64,000 nucleotides of DNA from Frankia alni ACN14a (GTDB lineage: Bacteria > Actinomycetota > Actinomycetes > Frankiales > Frankiaceae). The stretch covers positions 3,404,962-3,468,961 of the forward strand of contig NC_008278.1 in NCBI RefSeq assembly GCF_000058485.1. Direction: 5' to 3'. Each line of letters opens with the position of its first letter. Position 1 is the first letter of the stretch. Shown here in pieces: positions 51,074 through 59,330 of the stretch. A model generated the notes under the pieces. It was not told where the DNA came from. It was given only the letters and a program-made list of their open reading frames with translations, and searched no databases. A program made the translations under genes and the position numbers.

Positions 51074-51942
51074 CCACCTCCGTCGAGCTCGCCGCCGCCA
51101 CGCCCGCGCCCACGCCCGCGGGCGAGACCAACCAGCACTACGACCTCGACCCGGAGATCTTCGGGCTTTTCCTCGACCCGCTGCGCAAGTACTCCTCCGG
51201 GCTCTACCGGCGCCCCGGGCTCACCCTCGCCGAGGCGCAGATCGCCAAGCTGCACTTCGTCGCCGACCGGCTGCGGCTGGCCCCCGGGCAGCGGCTGCTC
51301 GACGTCGGCTGCGGCTGGGGGTCGCTGATCCTGTTCATGGCGCGGGAGTACCGCGCCGAGGTCACCGGGGTCAGCCCGGCCGGACGCCAGCACGAGTTCA
51401 TCGCAGGCCGCGCCGCGGAGCTGGGCCTGACCGACCTCGTCTCCACCCGTGTCGGGAAGTTCGCCGACGTCGAGCTCCCGGCGCGCTCGTTCGACGCGGT
51501 CACCATGCTCGGCTCGATCGTCCACATGCCCGACGTCGACGGGGCGGTGCGTCGCGCCCGGTCCATGCTGCGCCGCGGCGGCCACTTCTACGTGTCGGAG
51601 AGCTGCTTTCGCAACGCCGCGGCGCGCGACGAGTTCGATCGCCGCGCCGGCACCGAGTTCGTCCGCAACTCCATCTTCGGCTGGGGCGACATGCGGCCGC
51701 TGTCGGAACTCGTCCGCGCCGTCGAGGACGCCGGCTTCTCGGTGACGAGCGTCGACGACCTCACCGACGACTACCGCCGCACGATCGACGACTGGCTGGC
51801 CCGCGTCGCCGCCGGCGCGGCGGCGATCGACGACCTGCGCCCGGGCACGGCGGCGGAGCTGACCCGCTACCTGGAGGTCGCGAACGCCGGATGGGGCTTC
51901 ACGACCAAGCACTACGCGCTGGTCTGCCGCAACGCCCGCTGA
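51070..51942 (+). CDS. cyclopropane-fatty-acid-synthase-like methyltransferase
   Basis: A 290-residue SAM-dependent methyltransferase. NQHYDLDPEIFGLFLDPLRKYSSGLY resembles the substrate-side motif of cyclopropane/mycolate methyltransferases, and LLDVGCGWGSLILFMA is the SAM site (about 77-92). It is coupled to the ACP gene by ATGA. Such enzymes methylate or cyclopropanate double bonds; with the desaturase next door, methylation of a desaturated chain is plausible. Confidence 0.84.
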   Translation: MTTSVELAAATPAPTPAGETNQHYDLDPEIFGLFLDPLRKYSSGLYRRPGLTLAEAQIAKLHFVADRLRLAPGQRLLDVGCGWGSLILFMAREYRAEVTGVSPAGRQHEFIAGRAAELGLTDLVSTRVGKFADVELPARSFDAVTMLGSIVHMPDVDGAVRRARSMLRRGGHFYVSESCFRNAAARDEFDRRAGTEFVRNSIFGWGDMRPLSELVRAVEDAGFSVTSVDDLTDDYRRTIDDWLARVAAGAAAIDDLRPGTAAELTRYLEVANAGWGFTTKHYALVCRNAR

Positions 51943-51967
51943 CCGGAGGAACGCTGACCGGAGGAAC
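51938..51967. repeat. 15-bp duplication of stop codon and ribosome binding site
   Basis: GCTGACCGGAGGAAC occurs twice in tandem (51938-51952, 51953-51967). The first copy contains the methyltransferase TGA and the second places GGAGG at proper spacing for the desaturase ATG at 51969. Confidence 0.9.
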
Positions 51968-51968
51968 G

Positions 51969-52880
51969 ATGACGACCACGACCGAGCCGTCCACCCCGAG
52001 CGCCACGACGATCCCGACAATCCCGGCCCGGTCGGTCGGGCTGCCCGCCGAGGACCTCGACCGGGCGGTCACCGCCTTCATGACCGCCTCCCCGGTGACC
52101 CGCCGGTGGGACGTCGAGACCGCCTTCGACTGGGCGGCGGCCGACGCCGACCGGCTCACCGAGGGGCAACGTTCCGCCGTCCGGTTCATCACGTTCATCG
52201 AGGACCACCTGCCGGGCTACTTCGCCCTCTACGGCAGCCGGTTCCCGCTCGACAGCGACGTCGACGTCGAGACGTTCCTGCTCAACCGCGAGATCTACCA
52301 CTTCACGGTGCGCTGGGCGCAGGAGGAGGACAGCCACGCCCGCGCCCTGTTCCGCTACCAGGTGGAGTCGGGCATCGCGCAGCCGGCGGCGCTGCGCCGC
52401 GAGCTCGCCGAGGAGGGGCGCAAGCAGTTCGCGCTGCCCCACGAGCATCCGGCCGCGCTGTTCGCCTACACGCTCGTGCAGGAGAAGGCCACCCAGATCT
52501 ACTACCAGAACCTGCGGGCCGTCGTCGGCGACCCGGTGCTCGCCGAGGTGCTGGGCCGACTCAGCCGCGACGAGGCCCGCCACTTCACGTTCATGGCCGA
52601 CATGGTCGACCTCTACCTGCGCCGCTACGGCGACGCCGTCGTCGAACCGATCAGGGAGGCCATCGCGCAGTTCCGGATGCCGCTGGCGGACACGCTGCGC
52701 GGCTACTGGCGCTGGGCGCTGCGGATCGCCGACACCGCCCACTACGACCACACCGAGGCCTACGAGCACCTCGTCCGGGTCGTGCGCCGCGCGGTGGACG
52801 CGCCGTCCGACCGCGTCGACGAACTGGCCAGCTTCGTGCGGGCCTGCCGCGCGACGGACCCGACCCCCGCGCCGCGGTAG
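51969..52880 (+). CDS. acyl-ACP desaturase (soluble di-iron)
   Basis: A 303-residue soluble desaturase of the plant stearoyl-ACP/mycobacterial DesA type. Di-iron ligands are visible: Glu78 (FIEDHLPG), Glu119/Glu120 and His123 (QEEDSHARALFRY), a Glu in TLVQEKATQIYY and the Glu/His of RDEARHFTF. It would insert a double bond into an ACP-bound acyl chain, using a ferredoxin. It is preceded by a duplicated SD. The neighbouring ACP and methyltransferase suggest that it acts on a pathway intermediate rather than membrane lipid. Confidence 0.9.
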   Translation: MTTTTEPSTPSATTIPTIPARSVGLPAEDLDRAVTAFMTASPVTRRWDVETAFDWAAADADRLTEGQRSAVRFITFIEDHLPGYFALYGSRFPLDSDVDVETFLLNREIYHFTVRWAQEEDSHARALFRYQVESGIAQPAALRRELAEEGRKQFALPHEHPAALFAYTLVQEKATQIYYQNLRAVVGDPVLAEVLGRLSRDEARHFTFMADMVDLYLRRYGDAVVEPIREAIAQFRMPLADTLRGYWRWALRIADTAHYDHTEAYEHLVRVVRRAVDAPSDRVDELASFVRACRATDPTPAPR

Positions 52881-52920
52881 CGCGGTGCCCAACCGCCCGC
52901 CCCCACTCCAGGAGCCCGCC

Positions 52921-54201
52921 GTGGACCTCGGCACCGACACGTCCTCCGTCCTGGCCGCCGGTCCCGCGACGGCCCTGACCCCGCCGGCGGCTCTCACCGT
53001 CGACCAGGCGGCGCTGAACATCTTCGACCCCGCCTGGCATCACGACACGTTCCCGAACTACCAGGTTCTGCGCGAGGCCGGCCCGTTCGCGCCCGGCCCG
53101 CTGGGCCTGCGGCTGGTGACCCGCTACCGGGAGGTCGAGGCGATCCTGGCCGACTCGGCGTGGAGCCACGCCGAGGAAGGCGCGATCATGCATCCCGACA
53201 GCGACGGCTCGGACCTGCCGACGTCGTTTCTGTGGATGGAACCGCCGGACCACACCCGGATCCGCCGGCTCGTCGGCAAGGCGTTCAGCGCGCGGCGGAT
53301 CGAGGCGCTGCGCGCGCGGGTCACCGAGGTCGCGGGCGGGCTCGTCGACGCCGCGATCGCCGCGGGCGAGGTCGACCTGGTCGAGGCGATCGCCTACCCG
53401 CTGCCGCTGACGATGATCGCCGAGCTGATGGGCGTGCCGGTGGCCGACCACGCGGCGGTGCGGTCGATGTCCTTCGGGCTCGCCCGCGGCCTGGACCCCG
53501 ACGTCCTGCTGTCCCAGGCCGAGATCGACCTGCGGCGCGAGTCCGCGGCGGCGTTCCGGGAGTACTTCACCGATCTCGTCGCCCGCCGCCGTGCCGACCC
53601 GGCCGACGACCTTGTCAGCGCGCTGGCCCTGGCGGAGGCGGAGGGCGATCGGCTGACCGCCGACGAGATGCTCTCGACCCTGGTGGTACTGCTCGTCGCC
53701 GGCCACGAGACGACGGTGAGCCTGATCTCCAGCACGTTCCTGATGCTGATGCGTCACCCCGACCAGTACGCGGCGCTGCGGGCGCGGCCGGATCTGGCGG
53801 CGCCGGCCGTGGACGAGCTGATGCGCTACTGCACCCCCTCGCACCTCACGACCCGGGTCGCCACCCGCGACGTCGAGGTGCTCGGTGAGCAGTTCGCCGC
53901 CGGCGACGGGGTGATCATCCTGCTCGCGTCGGCGAACCGCGACGCCGGGCGCTACGCCGACCCCGAGCGGCTCGACCTCGCCCGGTACGCGGGCGGCGCC
54001 GCGGTGCCCCGCCACCTCGCCTTCGGCCGCGGGCACCACTACTGCATCGGCGCGCCGATGGTGCGCCTGGAGATGGAGCTGCTGCTGCGGACGTTGGCGC
54101 GGCGCGCTCCCCGGCTGACGCCGCTGGTCGACCCGCCGCCCTACCGTCCCAACCTCGTCGTGCGGGGCATCGCCGAACTGCCGGTGCGGATCGACGGCTG
54201 A
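52921..54201 (+). CDS. cytochrome P450
   Basis: A 426-residue bacterial P450. The I-helix oxygen-binding motif VAGHETTVSL, the K-helix ExxR (DELMRY) and the haem loop FGRGHHYCIGAPMVRLEM with Cys375 are intact. GTG 52921 has AGGAG at 7 bp, so the shorter protein is preferred to the frame from 52885. It should hydroxylate or epoxidise the pathway lipid. A ferredoxin and reductase must come from elsewhere. Confidence 0.92.
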   Translation: MDLGTDTSSVLAAGPATALTPPAALTVDQAALNIFDPAWHHDTFPNYQVLREAGPFAPGPLGLRLVTRYREVEAILADSAWSHAEEGAIMHPDSDGSDLPTSFLWMEPPDHTRIRRLVGKAFSARRIEALRARVTEVAGGLVDAAIAAGEVDLVEAIAYPLPLTMIAELMGVPVADHAAVRSMSFGLARGLDPDVLLSQAEIDLRRESAAAFREYFTDLVARRRADPADDLVSALALAEAEGDRLTADEMLSTLVVLLVAGHETTVSLISSTFLMLMRHPDQYAALRARPDLAAPAVDELMRYCTPSHLTTRVATRDVEVLGEQFAAGDGVIILLASANRDAGRYADPERLDLARYAGGAAVPRHLAFGRGHHYCIGAPMVRLEMELLLRTLARRAPRLTPLVDPPPYRPNLVVRGIAELPVRIDG

Positions 54202-54350
54202 GACCCGCAGCGCCGCCCAGCCGGGTGTGACGGGGCTCACGCCGCTTGTCAGGCGTCCGACACTCCGGTGACGTGCGGCGGGAAGGTGCGGTTCACCAGA
54301 GGTTATCTGGCACCGTTAGGCTTGCGCTCGACGCCCCTGTGGAGGTGGCA

Positions 54351-55292
54351 ATGGAGTTGCGGCACCTGGTGTCATTCCTTGCTATCGCGGACGAGCTGCA
54401 TTTCGGCCGCGCTGCCGCTCGACTACATCTTTCGCAGCCATCCCTGAGTCAACAACTACAACGACTGGAACGAAGTCTCGGTGTCGAGCTGGTGGCCCGG
54501 ACGTCCCATGATGTCCGGCTCACCGCCGCCGGAAAGGCCTTCGAGGCCGAGGCGCGGGCCATCATCTCGCAGATGCGCAAGGCCACCCACACCGCCCGCG
54601 AGGTCGCGGCCGGCCGGACCGGGGTGGTGAGCGTCGGGTACAACTTCCCCGGCGGCCAGCACGTCGTCCCGGCCGCACTCACGAAGATGTCGGCCGACTA
54701 CCCCGACGTCAGCGTCACGCTGGTCGAGCAGCGCACCGGTCCACAGCTTTCCGCGCTCGCCGCCGGCGATCTCGACATCGCCATCGTCTACGGCCGTCCG
54801 ACCTCGCCCGAGTTCCGCTCCCGGCGGCTTTTCCGGGTGCCGCTCGTCGCGGTCGTCGGCCATGGGCACACGTGGGCGGGTCGCGGTGGCATTCCCTTCG
54901 GGGAACTTGCCCGCCAACAGTGCGTCCTGTTCGCCCGGGAGAAGAGCCCGGCGATGTACGACGCGATCCAGGCGGCCGCCGAGGCCAGCGGCATCACCCT
55001 GTCGGTCGCCCACGAGGTGGACGACCCGAGTGCGACAGCGATCGTCGTGTCGGTGAAACCGCTGGTCGGGTTCGCCTCGGCGTCGCGCGGGCTGCACATC
55101 GGCTCCGCGGTCGGGGGCCCGCGGCCGGCCGCCGTCCAGCTCTACGACCCGGTCCCCACCCTGGACCTCTACGTGGTCTGGCGGGCGGCGAACTCGGCGC
55201 CGCTGGTGGACATCTTTGTCGACTGTATCGAGGCCGCCCGGCCGTTCCAGGTTCCAGCATACGGACGTGCCGAATCAAGAGTGAGGCGATAG
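54351..55292 (+). CDS. LysR-family transcriptional regulator
   Basis: A 313-residue LysR protein with an N-terminal winged helix (MELRHLVSFLAIADELHFGR, LHLSQPSLSQQLQRLERSLG) and a two-lobed effector domain (DLDIAIVYGRP). ATG 54351 follows GGAGG. It lies within the cluster in the same direction, between the P450 and the acyl-CoA synthetase. It is the likeliest pathway regulator; the inverted repeat at 55334-55351 is a candidate site. Its first 100 bases are less GC-rich than its neighbours. Confidence 0.92.
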   Translation: MELRHLVSFLAIADELHFGRAAARLHLSQPSLSQQLQRLERSLGVELVARTSHDVRLTAAGKAFEAEARAIISQMRKATHTAREVAAGRTGVVSVGYNFPGGQHVVPAALTKMSADYPDVSVTLVEQRTGPQLSALAAGDLDIAIVYGRPTSPEFRSRRLFRVPLVAVVGHGHTWAGRGGIPFGELARQQCVLFAREKSPAMYDAIQAAAEASGITLSVAHEVDDPSATAIVVSVKPLVGFASASRGLHIGSAVGGPRPAAVQLYDPVPTLDLYVVWRAANSAPLVDIFVDCIEAARPFQVPAYGRAESRVRR

Positions 55293-55333
55293 GAAAGGCC
55301 GACCGTTCATTCAGGGAAAGCGCCTTGCCGCGT

Positions 55334-55388
55334 TCTCGGAATAATCCGAGACTCGGGCGTGAAAAGCTGAAACGCACTTCAGGAGTGC
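55334..55388. promoter_or_regulatory. two inverted repeats upstream of the acyl-CoA synthetase
   Basis: TCTCGGAATAATCCGAGA (55334-55351) has 7-bp arms and a 4-bp centre and includes a LysR-like T-N11-A. GCACTTCAGGAGTGC (55374-55388) is a second repeat 22 bp on. Both lie in the 135-bp gap between the LysR gene and the GTG at 55428. Confidence 0.5.
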
Positions 55389-55427
55389 GGATGGCTGCGT
55401 CCGCGCCACGCGGAAAGGTGATGACGA

Positions 55428-57215
55428 GTGCAGAAATCCACCTCGGCCGGCGGTCCCGTCCTGCCGGACGACCAGGGCCTCTGGTCCGTGGTCGACCGGG
55501 GCGCCCAGGCGCACCCCGAGCGGCCCCTGCTGGGCCGTACCGACCTTCCCGGCGAGGCGATCCACGAGATCAGCAGCGGCGAGTTCGCCGAGCAGGCCCG
55601 GGCGGTGGCGGCCGAGCTGCTGGCCCTCGGGGTCGCGCACGGCGACCGGGTCGCCGTCATGGGGCGCACCGGCTACCACTGGGTGCTGCTGAGCGTCGCC
55701 GCCCTCGGCGTCGGCGCGGTGATCGTCCCCGTGTACCCGACGGCCTCGCAGGTGCAGGTCCGCCACGTCCTGACCGATTCCGGCGCCGCGTGGGCGTTCG
55801 CCGAGACCGACGAGCAGGTGCGGCAGGTCAGCGAGGCCGGCGCCGCCGAGCTGCGCCGCCCGGCGTGGCGCCTGGGGCAGGTCGACGACTGGGTGGCCGC
55901 GGCGGCGGGCTCGACCGATGCTGCGGCCGACGCCGACGCCGACGCCGACGCCGGGGCGCGCCGCGCCGCGCTCGACGAGGAGTTCGTCCAGCGGTCCGGC
56001 AAGGTCCGCGCCGACGACCTGGCAATGATCATCTACACCAGTGGCACCACGGGCCTGCCGAAGGGCTGCATGCTCACCCACCGCAACATGTTCGCCTCCT
56101 CGGCGGGCACGGTGGAGCAGACCGGCGAGCTGTTCCGGACCGCCCCCCAGGATGGACCCCGGGGCGCCCAGGACGGCGCCCAGGACGGCACGCTGGCCCC
56201 GGCGCAGGCCACGACGGCGCTGTGCCTGCCGCTGTCGCACGTGTTCGGCCAGACGATCTTGTTCGCCTGCCTCTACGCGGGGACGCGCACCGTCCTGCTC
56301 CCCGGGATTCCCGAGCTGCTGCCAGCGATGACGCGGATCCGCCCGACGTTCCTGGCCCTCGTGCCGTACGCGCTGGAGAAGATCCGCAAGCGGGTCCGGG
56401 ACCTGCCCTCCGACGACGTCTCCGCGGCGTTCGGCGGTCGGCTGACCCAGGTGATCTGCGGCGGCGCCTCGCTCGACGACACCACCGCGGCGTTCTTCGC
56501 CAGCGCGGGCGTCACCGTGCTGAACTGCTACGGCCTGACCGAGGCCGCCACGGCGGTCACGGTGAACGCCCCGGCCACCAACCGGCGCGGGACCGTCGGA
56601 CGGCCGATCCCGGGAACGACGGTCGCGATCGCCGACGACGGGGAGGTGCTCGTCCAGGGCGCCAACGTCTCGCCCGGCTACTGGTCGGCCGGTGAGCGCG
56701 CCGTCGGCCGCGACGCCACCGGGCCGGGAGAGGACCGCTGGCTGCACACCGGCGACGTCGGCCACCTCGACCCCGACGGCTACCTGGTCATCACCGGGCG
56801 CCGCAAGGAGATCCTGGTGACCAACAGCGGCAAGAACGTCGCGCCGACGCCGCTGGAGGACCGGGTCCGGCTGCACCGGCTGGTCAGCAACTGCATGGTC
56901 GTCGGGGAGGCCCGCCCGTTCGTCTCGGCGCTGATCACCGTGGATCCGGCGCCGCTGGCCGTCTGGGCGGAGGCGAACGGCGTACCGCTCGACGGTGGGC
57001 AGGACTGGCGGGAGCACCCCCGGCTGCTCGCCGAGCTCCAGCTCGCCGTCGACGACGCCAACAGCCTCGTCTCCCGGGCCGAGTCGATCCGAAAGTTCCG
57101 CGTGCTCGACGGCGACTTCACCGTCGAACGCGGACATCTCACACCTTCCATGAAGCTTCGCCGCGCGATCATCGAACGGGAATTCACCGAGGCGATCGCC
57201 TTTCTTTACCAGTGA
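55428..57215 (+). CDS. long-chain acyl-CoA synthetase (FAA1/FadD15-like)
   Basis: A 595-residue AMP-forming synthetase of the long-chain FAA1 group. IIYTSGTTGLPKGCMLTH, LPLSHVFGQTI, NCYGLTEAATAV, WLHTGDVGHLD and ITGRRKEILVTNSGKNVAP are in order; the lid ends with GHLTPSMKLRR. It contains a coded Ala-Asp repeat (about residues 165-176) and a Gln-Asp-Gly repeat (about 240-252). It makes acyl-CoA, unlike the acyl-AMP ligase at 47709, so the cluster has two separate activation routes. GTG 55428 follows GGAAAGG. Confidence 0.9.
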   Translation: MQKSTSAGGPVLPDDQGLWSVVDRGAQAHPERPLLGRTDLPGEAIHEISSGEFAEQARAVAAELLALGVAHGDRVAVMGRTGYHWVLLSVAALGVGAVIVPVYPTASQVQVRHVLTDSGAAWAFAETDEQVRQVSEAGAAELRRPAWRLGQVDDWVAAAAGSTDAAADADADADAGARRAALDEEFVQRSGKVRADDLAMIIYTSGTTGLPKGCMLTHRNMFASSAGTVEQTGELFRTAPQDGPRGAQDGAQDGTLAPAQATTALCLPLSHVFGQTILFACLYAGTRTVLLPGIPELLPAMTRIRPTFLALVPYALEKIRKRVRDLPSDDVSAAFGGRLTQVICGGASLDDTTAAFFASAGVTVLNCYGLTEAATAVTVNAPATNRRGTVGRPIPGTTVAIADDGEVLVQGANVSPGYWSAGERAVGRDATGPGEDRWLHTGDVGHLDPDGYLVITGRRKEILVTNSGKNVAPTPLEDRVRLHRLVSNCMVVGEARPFVSALITVDPAPLAVWAEANGVPLDGGQDWREHPRLLAELQLAVDDANSLVSRAESIRKFRVLDGDFTVERGHLTPSMKLRRAIIEREFTEAIAFLYQ

Positions 57216-57221
57216 TCTGCA

Positions 57222-57237
57222 CCACTCGATTGAGTGG
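57222..57237 (+). terminator. hairpin just after the acyl-CoA synthetase stop
   Basis: CCACTCGATTGAGTGG forms a 6-bp stem with a GATT loop, 7 bp after the stop codon at 57215; CCTTAT follows. It could end or attenuate the transcript before the flavoprotein gene. Confidence 0.45.
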
Positions 57238-57377
57238 CCTTATCGGCCGATGAGATGTCGGCCGGTCCGTTGACCAGCGATCTGACCTGTCAGCACCATG
57301 ACAAGGTAGCCGGCCCGCACGCTGCGCTGCCGGCCGCCGGGCGGCCGCCGGCGGCCTACAACCGGGAGGACAAATCC

Positions 57378-58613
57378 ATGTACGACGTCATCGTGGTGGG
57401 CGCACGCTGCGCCGGATCGCCTCTGGCGATGCTGCTGGCCCGGCGCGGGCACAAGGTGCTCGTGGTGGACCGCGCCACTTTTCCGAGTGACACCGTCTCC
57501 ACGCACTACATTCATCAGGCCGGTCTGTCCCGACTTCAGGACTGGGGCATTCTGGACCGTCTCGTCGCCACCGAGCCGCCGGCGATGCGGCACCTGACGT
57601 TCTCCTACACGGACATCTTTCTCGAGGGTTTCGCGGACCCGATCGACGGAATCACCGAGGTGTATTCCCCGCGCCGGACGATCCTCGACGAGATCCTCGT
57701 CGACGAGGCGCGCAAGGCCGGTGCCGAGGTCGTCGAGGGCTTCACCGTCACCGACGTGATCTTCGCCGACGGGCGCGCCGCCGGCGTGCGCGGACGGATC
57801 GGCGACGGCCCGGAACGCGAGTTCACCGCCCGGTTCGTCGTCGGTGCCGACGGCCGCAACTCCACCGTGGCGGGCCTGGTCGGGGCCGAGATCTACCGGT
57901 CCGTCCCCGCGGCGTGCTTCGTGTACTACTCGTACTACGACGGGCTGGACTGGACCTTCCAGCACCGCACCGGCTTCGGTCAGCAGCAGCTCGGCGCGTG
58001 GCCGACGCACCACGGTCAGCACCTCGTCGCCGTCATGCGCCGCAAGGAGCGGATGCGGGAGTTCCGGGCGGACGTCGAGGGCAGCTTCCACGAGATCATC
58101 GACCAGGTCGTGCCCGAACTCGGCGAGGACCTGCGCGCCAACGGAAAGCGGGCGGAGAACTTCCGCGCCATGGCCTACCCGGACAACTTCTACCGCCGTT
58201 CCGCCGGCCCCGGCTGGGCGCTCGTCGGCGACGCCGGATACCACAAGGACCCGTTCACCGGCTGGGGTATCACCGACGCGCTGAAGTACTCCGAGGTGCT
58301 CGCCGAGAAGCTGCACGAGGGCCTCTCCGGTTCGCGCCCGACCGACGAGGCGGTCGAGGAGTACACGAAGATCCGTGACGCCGAGAGCAACGGCACCTTC
58401 GAACTCACCTGCAGCCTCGCGGAACTCAGCCTCACCCCCTACTACGACTCCGTGTTCCGCGCCACCAGCATGAGCCCGGAATACACGACGAAGTTCTTCG
58501 GCCTCATCGCCGGCGGAATTCCCGGCGAGGAGTTCTTCGCCCCGGCGAACCTCGAGCGGCTCTACGAGGACGTCAACATGCCGGCCGACCGAAGGATTGT
58601 CACCCGATCCTGA
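57378..58613 (+). CDS. geranylgeranyl-reductase-like FAD-dependent oxidoreductase
   Basis: A 411-residue flavoprotein of the PHBH/geranylgeranyl reductase fold. VIVVGARCAGSPLAMLLARRG is the N-terminal FAD motif, RTILDEILVDEARKAGAEV the second conserved block, and VGDAGYHKDPFTGWGITDAL the third FAD contact. Members either reduce isoprenoid double bonds or hydroxylate substrates. ATG 57378 follows GGGAGGA; an upstream open frame lacks an SD. In this cluster it might reduce or oxidise the unsaturated chain. Confidence 0.86.
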   Translation: MYDVIVVGARCAGSPLAMLLARRGHKVLVVDRATFPSDTVSTHYIHQAGLSRLQDWGILDRLVATEPPAMRHLTFSYTDIFLEGFADPIDGITEVYSPRRTILDEILVDEARKAGAEVVEGFTVTDVIFADGRAAGVRGRIGDGPEREFTARFVVGADGRNSTVAGLVGAEIYRSVPAACFVYYSYYDGLDWTFQHRTGFGQQQLGAWPTHHGQHLVAVMRRKERMREFRADVEGSFHEIIDQVVPELGEDLRANGKRAENFRAMAYPDNFYRRSAGPGWALVGDAGYHKDPFTGWGITDALKYSEVLAEKLHEGLSGSRPTDEAVEEYTKIRDAESNGTFELTCSLAELSLTPYYDSVFRATSMSPEYTTKFFGLIAGGIPGEEFFAPANLERLYEDVNMPADRRIVTRS

Positions 58614-58684
58614 CAGCCGCCGTTCTGCCGCGCGCCACCTGCGCGCCGACCGCCACGAAAGGCACGAAAGGGAAGGGCCCGCAG

Positions 58685-59287
58685 ATGCCCGCAGTCAGGT
58701 TCACGGCCCTCGGCGACAGCTTCGTCGAGGGTCGCGGTGACGTCGCCGCCGACGGTTCCTACATCGGCTGGGCCAGCCGGTTCGCCCGCCGGATGGGCGT
58801 GCCCGCCCGCGAGGTCCGCAACCTCGGCGCCTACCAGACGACCACGCAACAGGTCGTCGACCGGCAGTTGCGCCCGGCCCTGGCCCGCAAGTCGCCGCTG
58901 ATCGGCGTGGTGGTCGGCGTCAACGACCTCGTCCAGGACTTCGACCCCGACCGGTTCGCCCGCAACCTCGACACGATCTTCCGGTCGCTGGCGGGCCTGG
59001 ACACCACGGTGTTCACCGCCAGCTACCCCGACATCCCCGCGAACCTGCCGCTGCCGGAGGAGTTCCGCGGCCTGCTGCGCGAACGGTTCGTGTTTGCGAA
59101 CACCGTCCTCGCCGAGGTGTGCGCGGCGACCGGGACGCTGCGCCTGGACATCGCCGTCCACGCCGACTGGGCCGGGCGGCGGCTGTGGAGCCCCGACGGC
59201 CTGCACCCGAACGCCGAGGGACATCGCCTGTTCGCCGAGCAGATGGCGGACCTCGTCGAGCGCACGTCCTGGCTGACGGCTGCCTGA
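58685..59287 (+). CDS. SGNH/GDSL-family hydrolase
   Basis: A 200-residue esterase-like protein with no signal peptide. The catalytic blocks are FTALGDSFVEGRG (nucleophile Ser), VVVGVNDLVQDF (GxND) and SPDGLHPNAEGHRL (Asp and His). It ends 44 bp before the synthase gene and is probably co-transcribed. Being cytoplasmic, it may cleave or transfer an acyl ester of the pathway rather than an external lipid. Confidence 0.88.
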   Translation: MPAVRFTALGDSFVEGRGDVAADGSYIGWASRFARRMGVPAREVRNLGAYQTTTQQVVDRQLRPALARKSPLIGVVVGVNDLVQDFDPDRFARNLDTIFRSLAGLDTTVFTASYPDIPANLPLPEEFRGLLRERFVFANTVLAEVCAATGTLRLDIAVHADWAGRRLWSPDGLHPNAEGHRLFAEQMADLVERTSWLTAA

Positions 59288-59330
59288 GCCGCACCGCCCG
59301 CCGGCGTCGCCCGGCAGAGAAGGGAAGATC

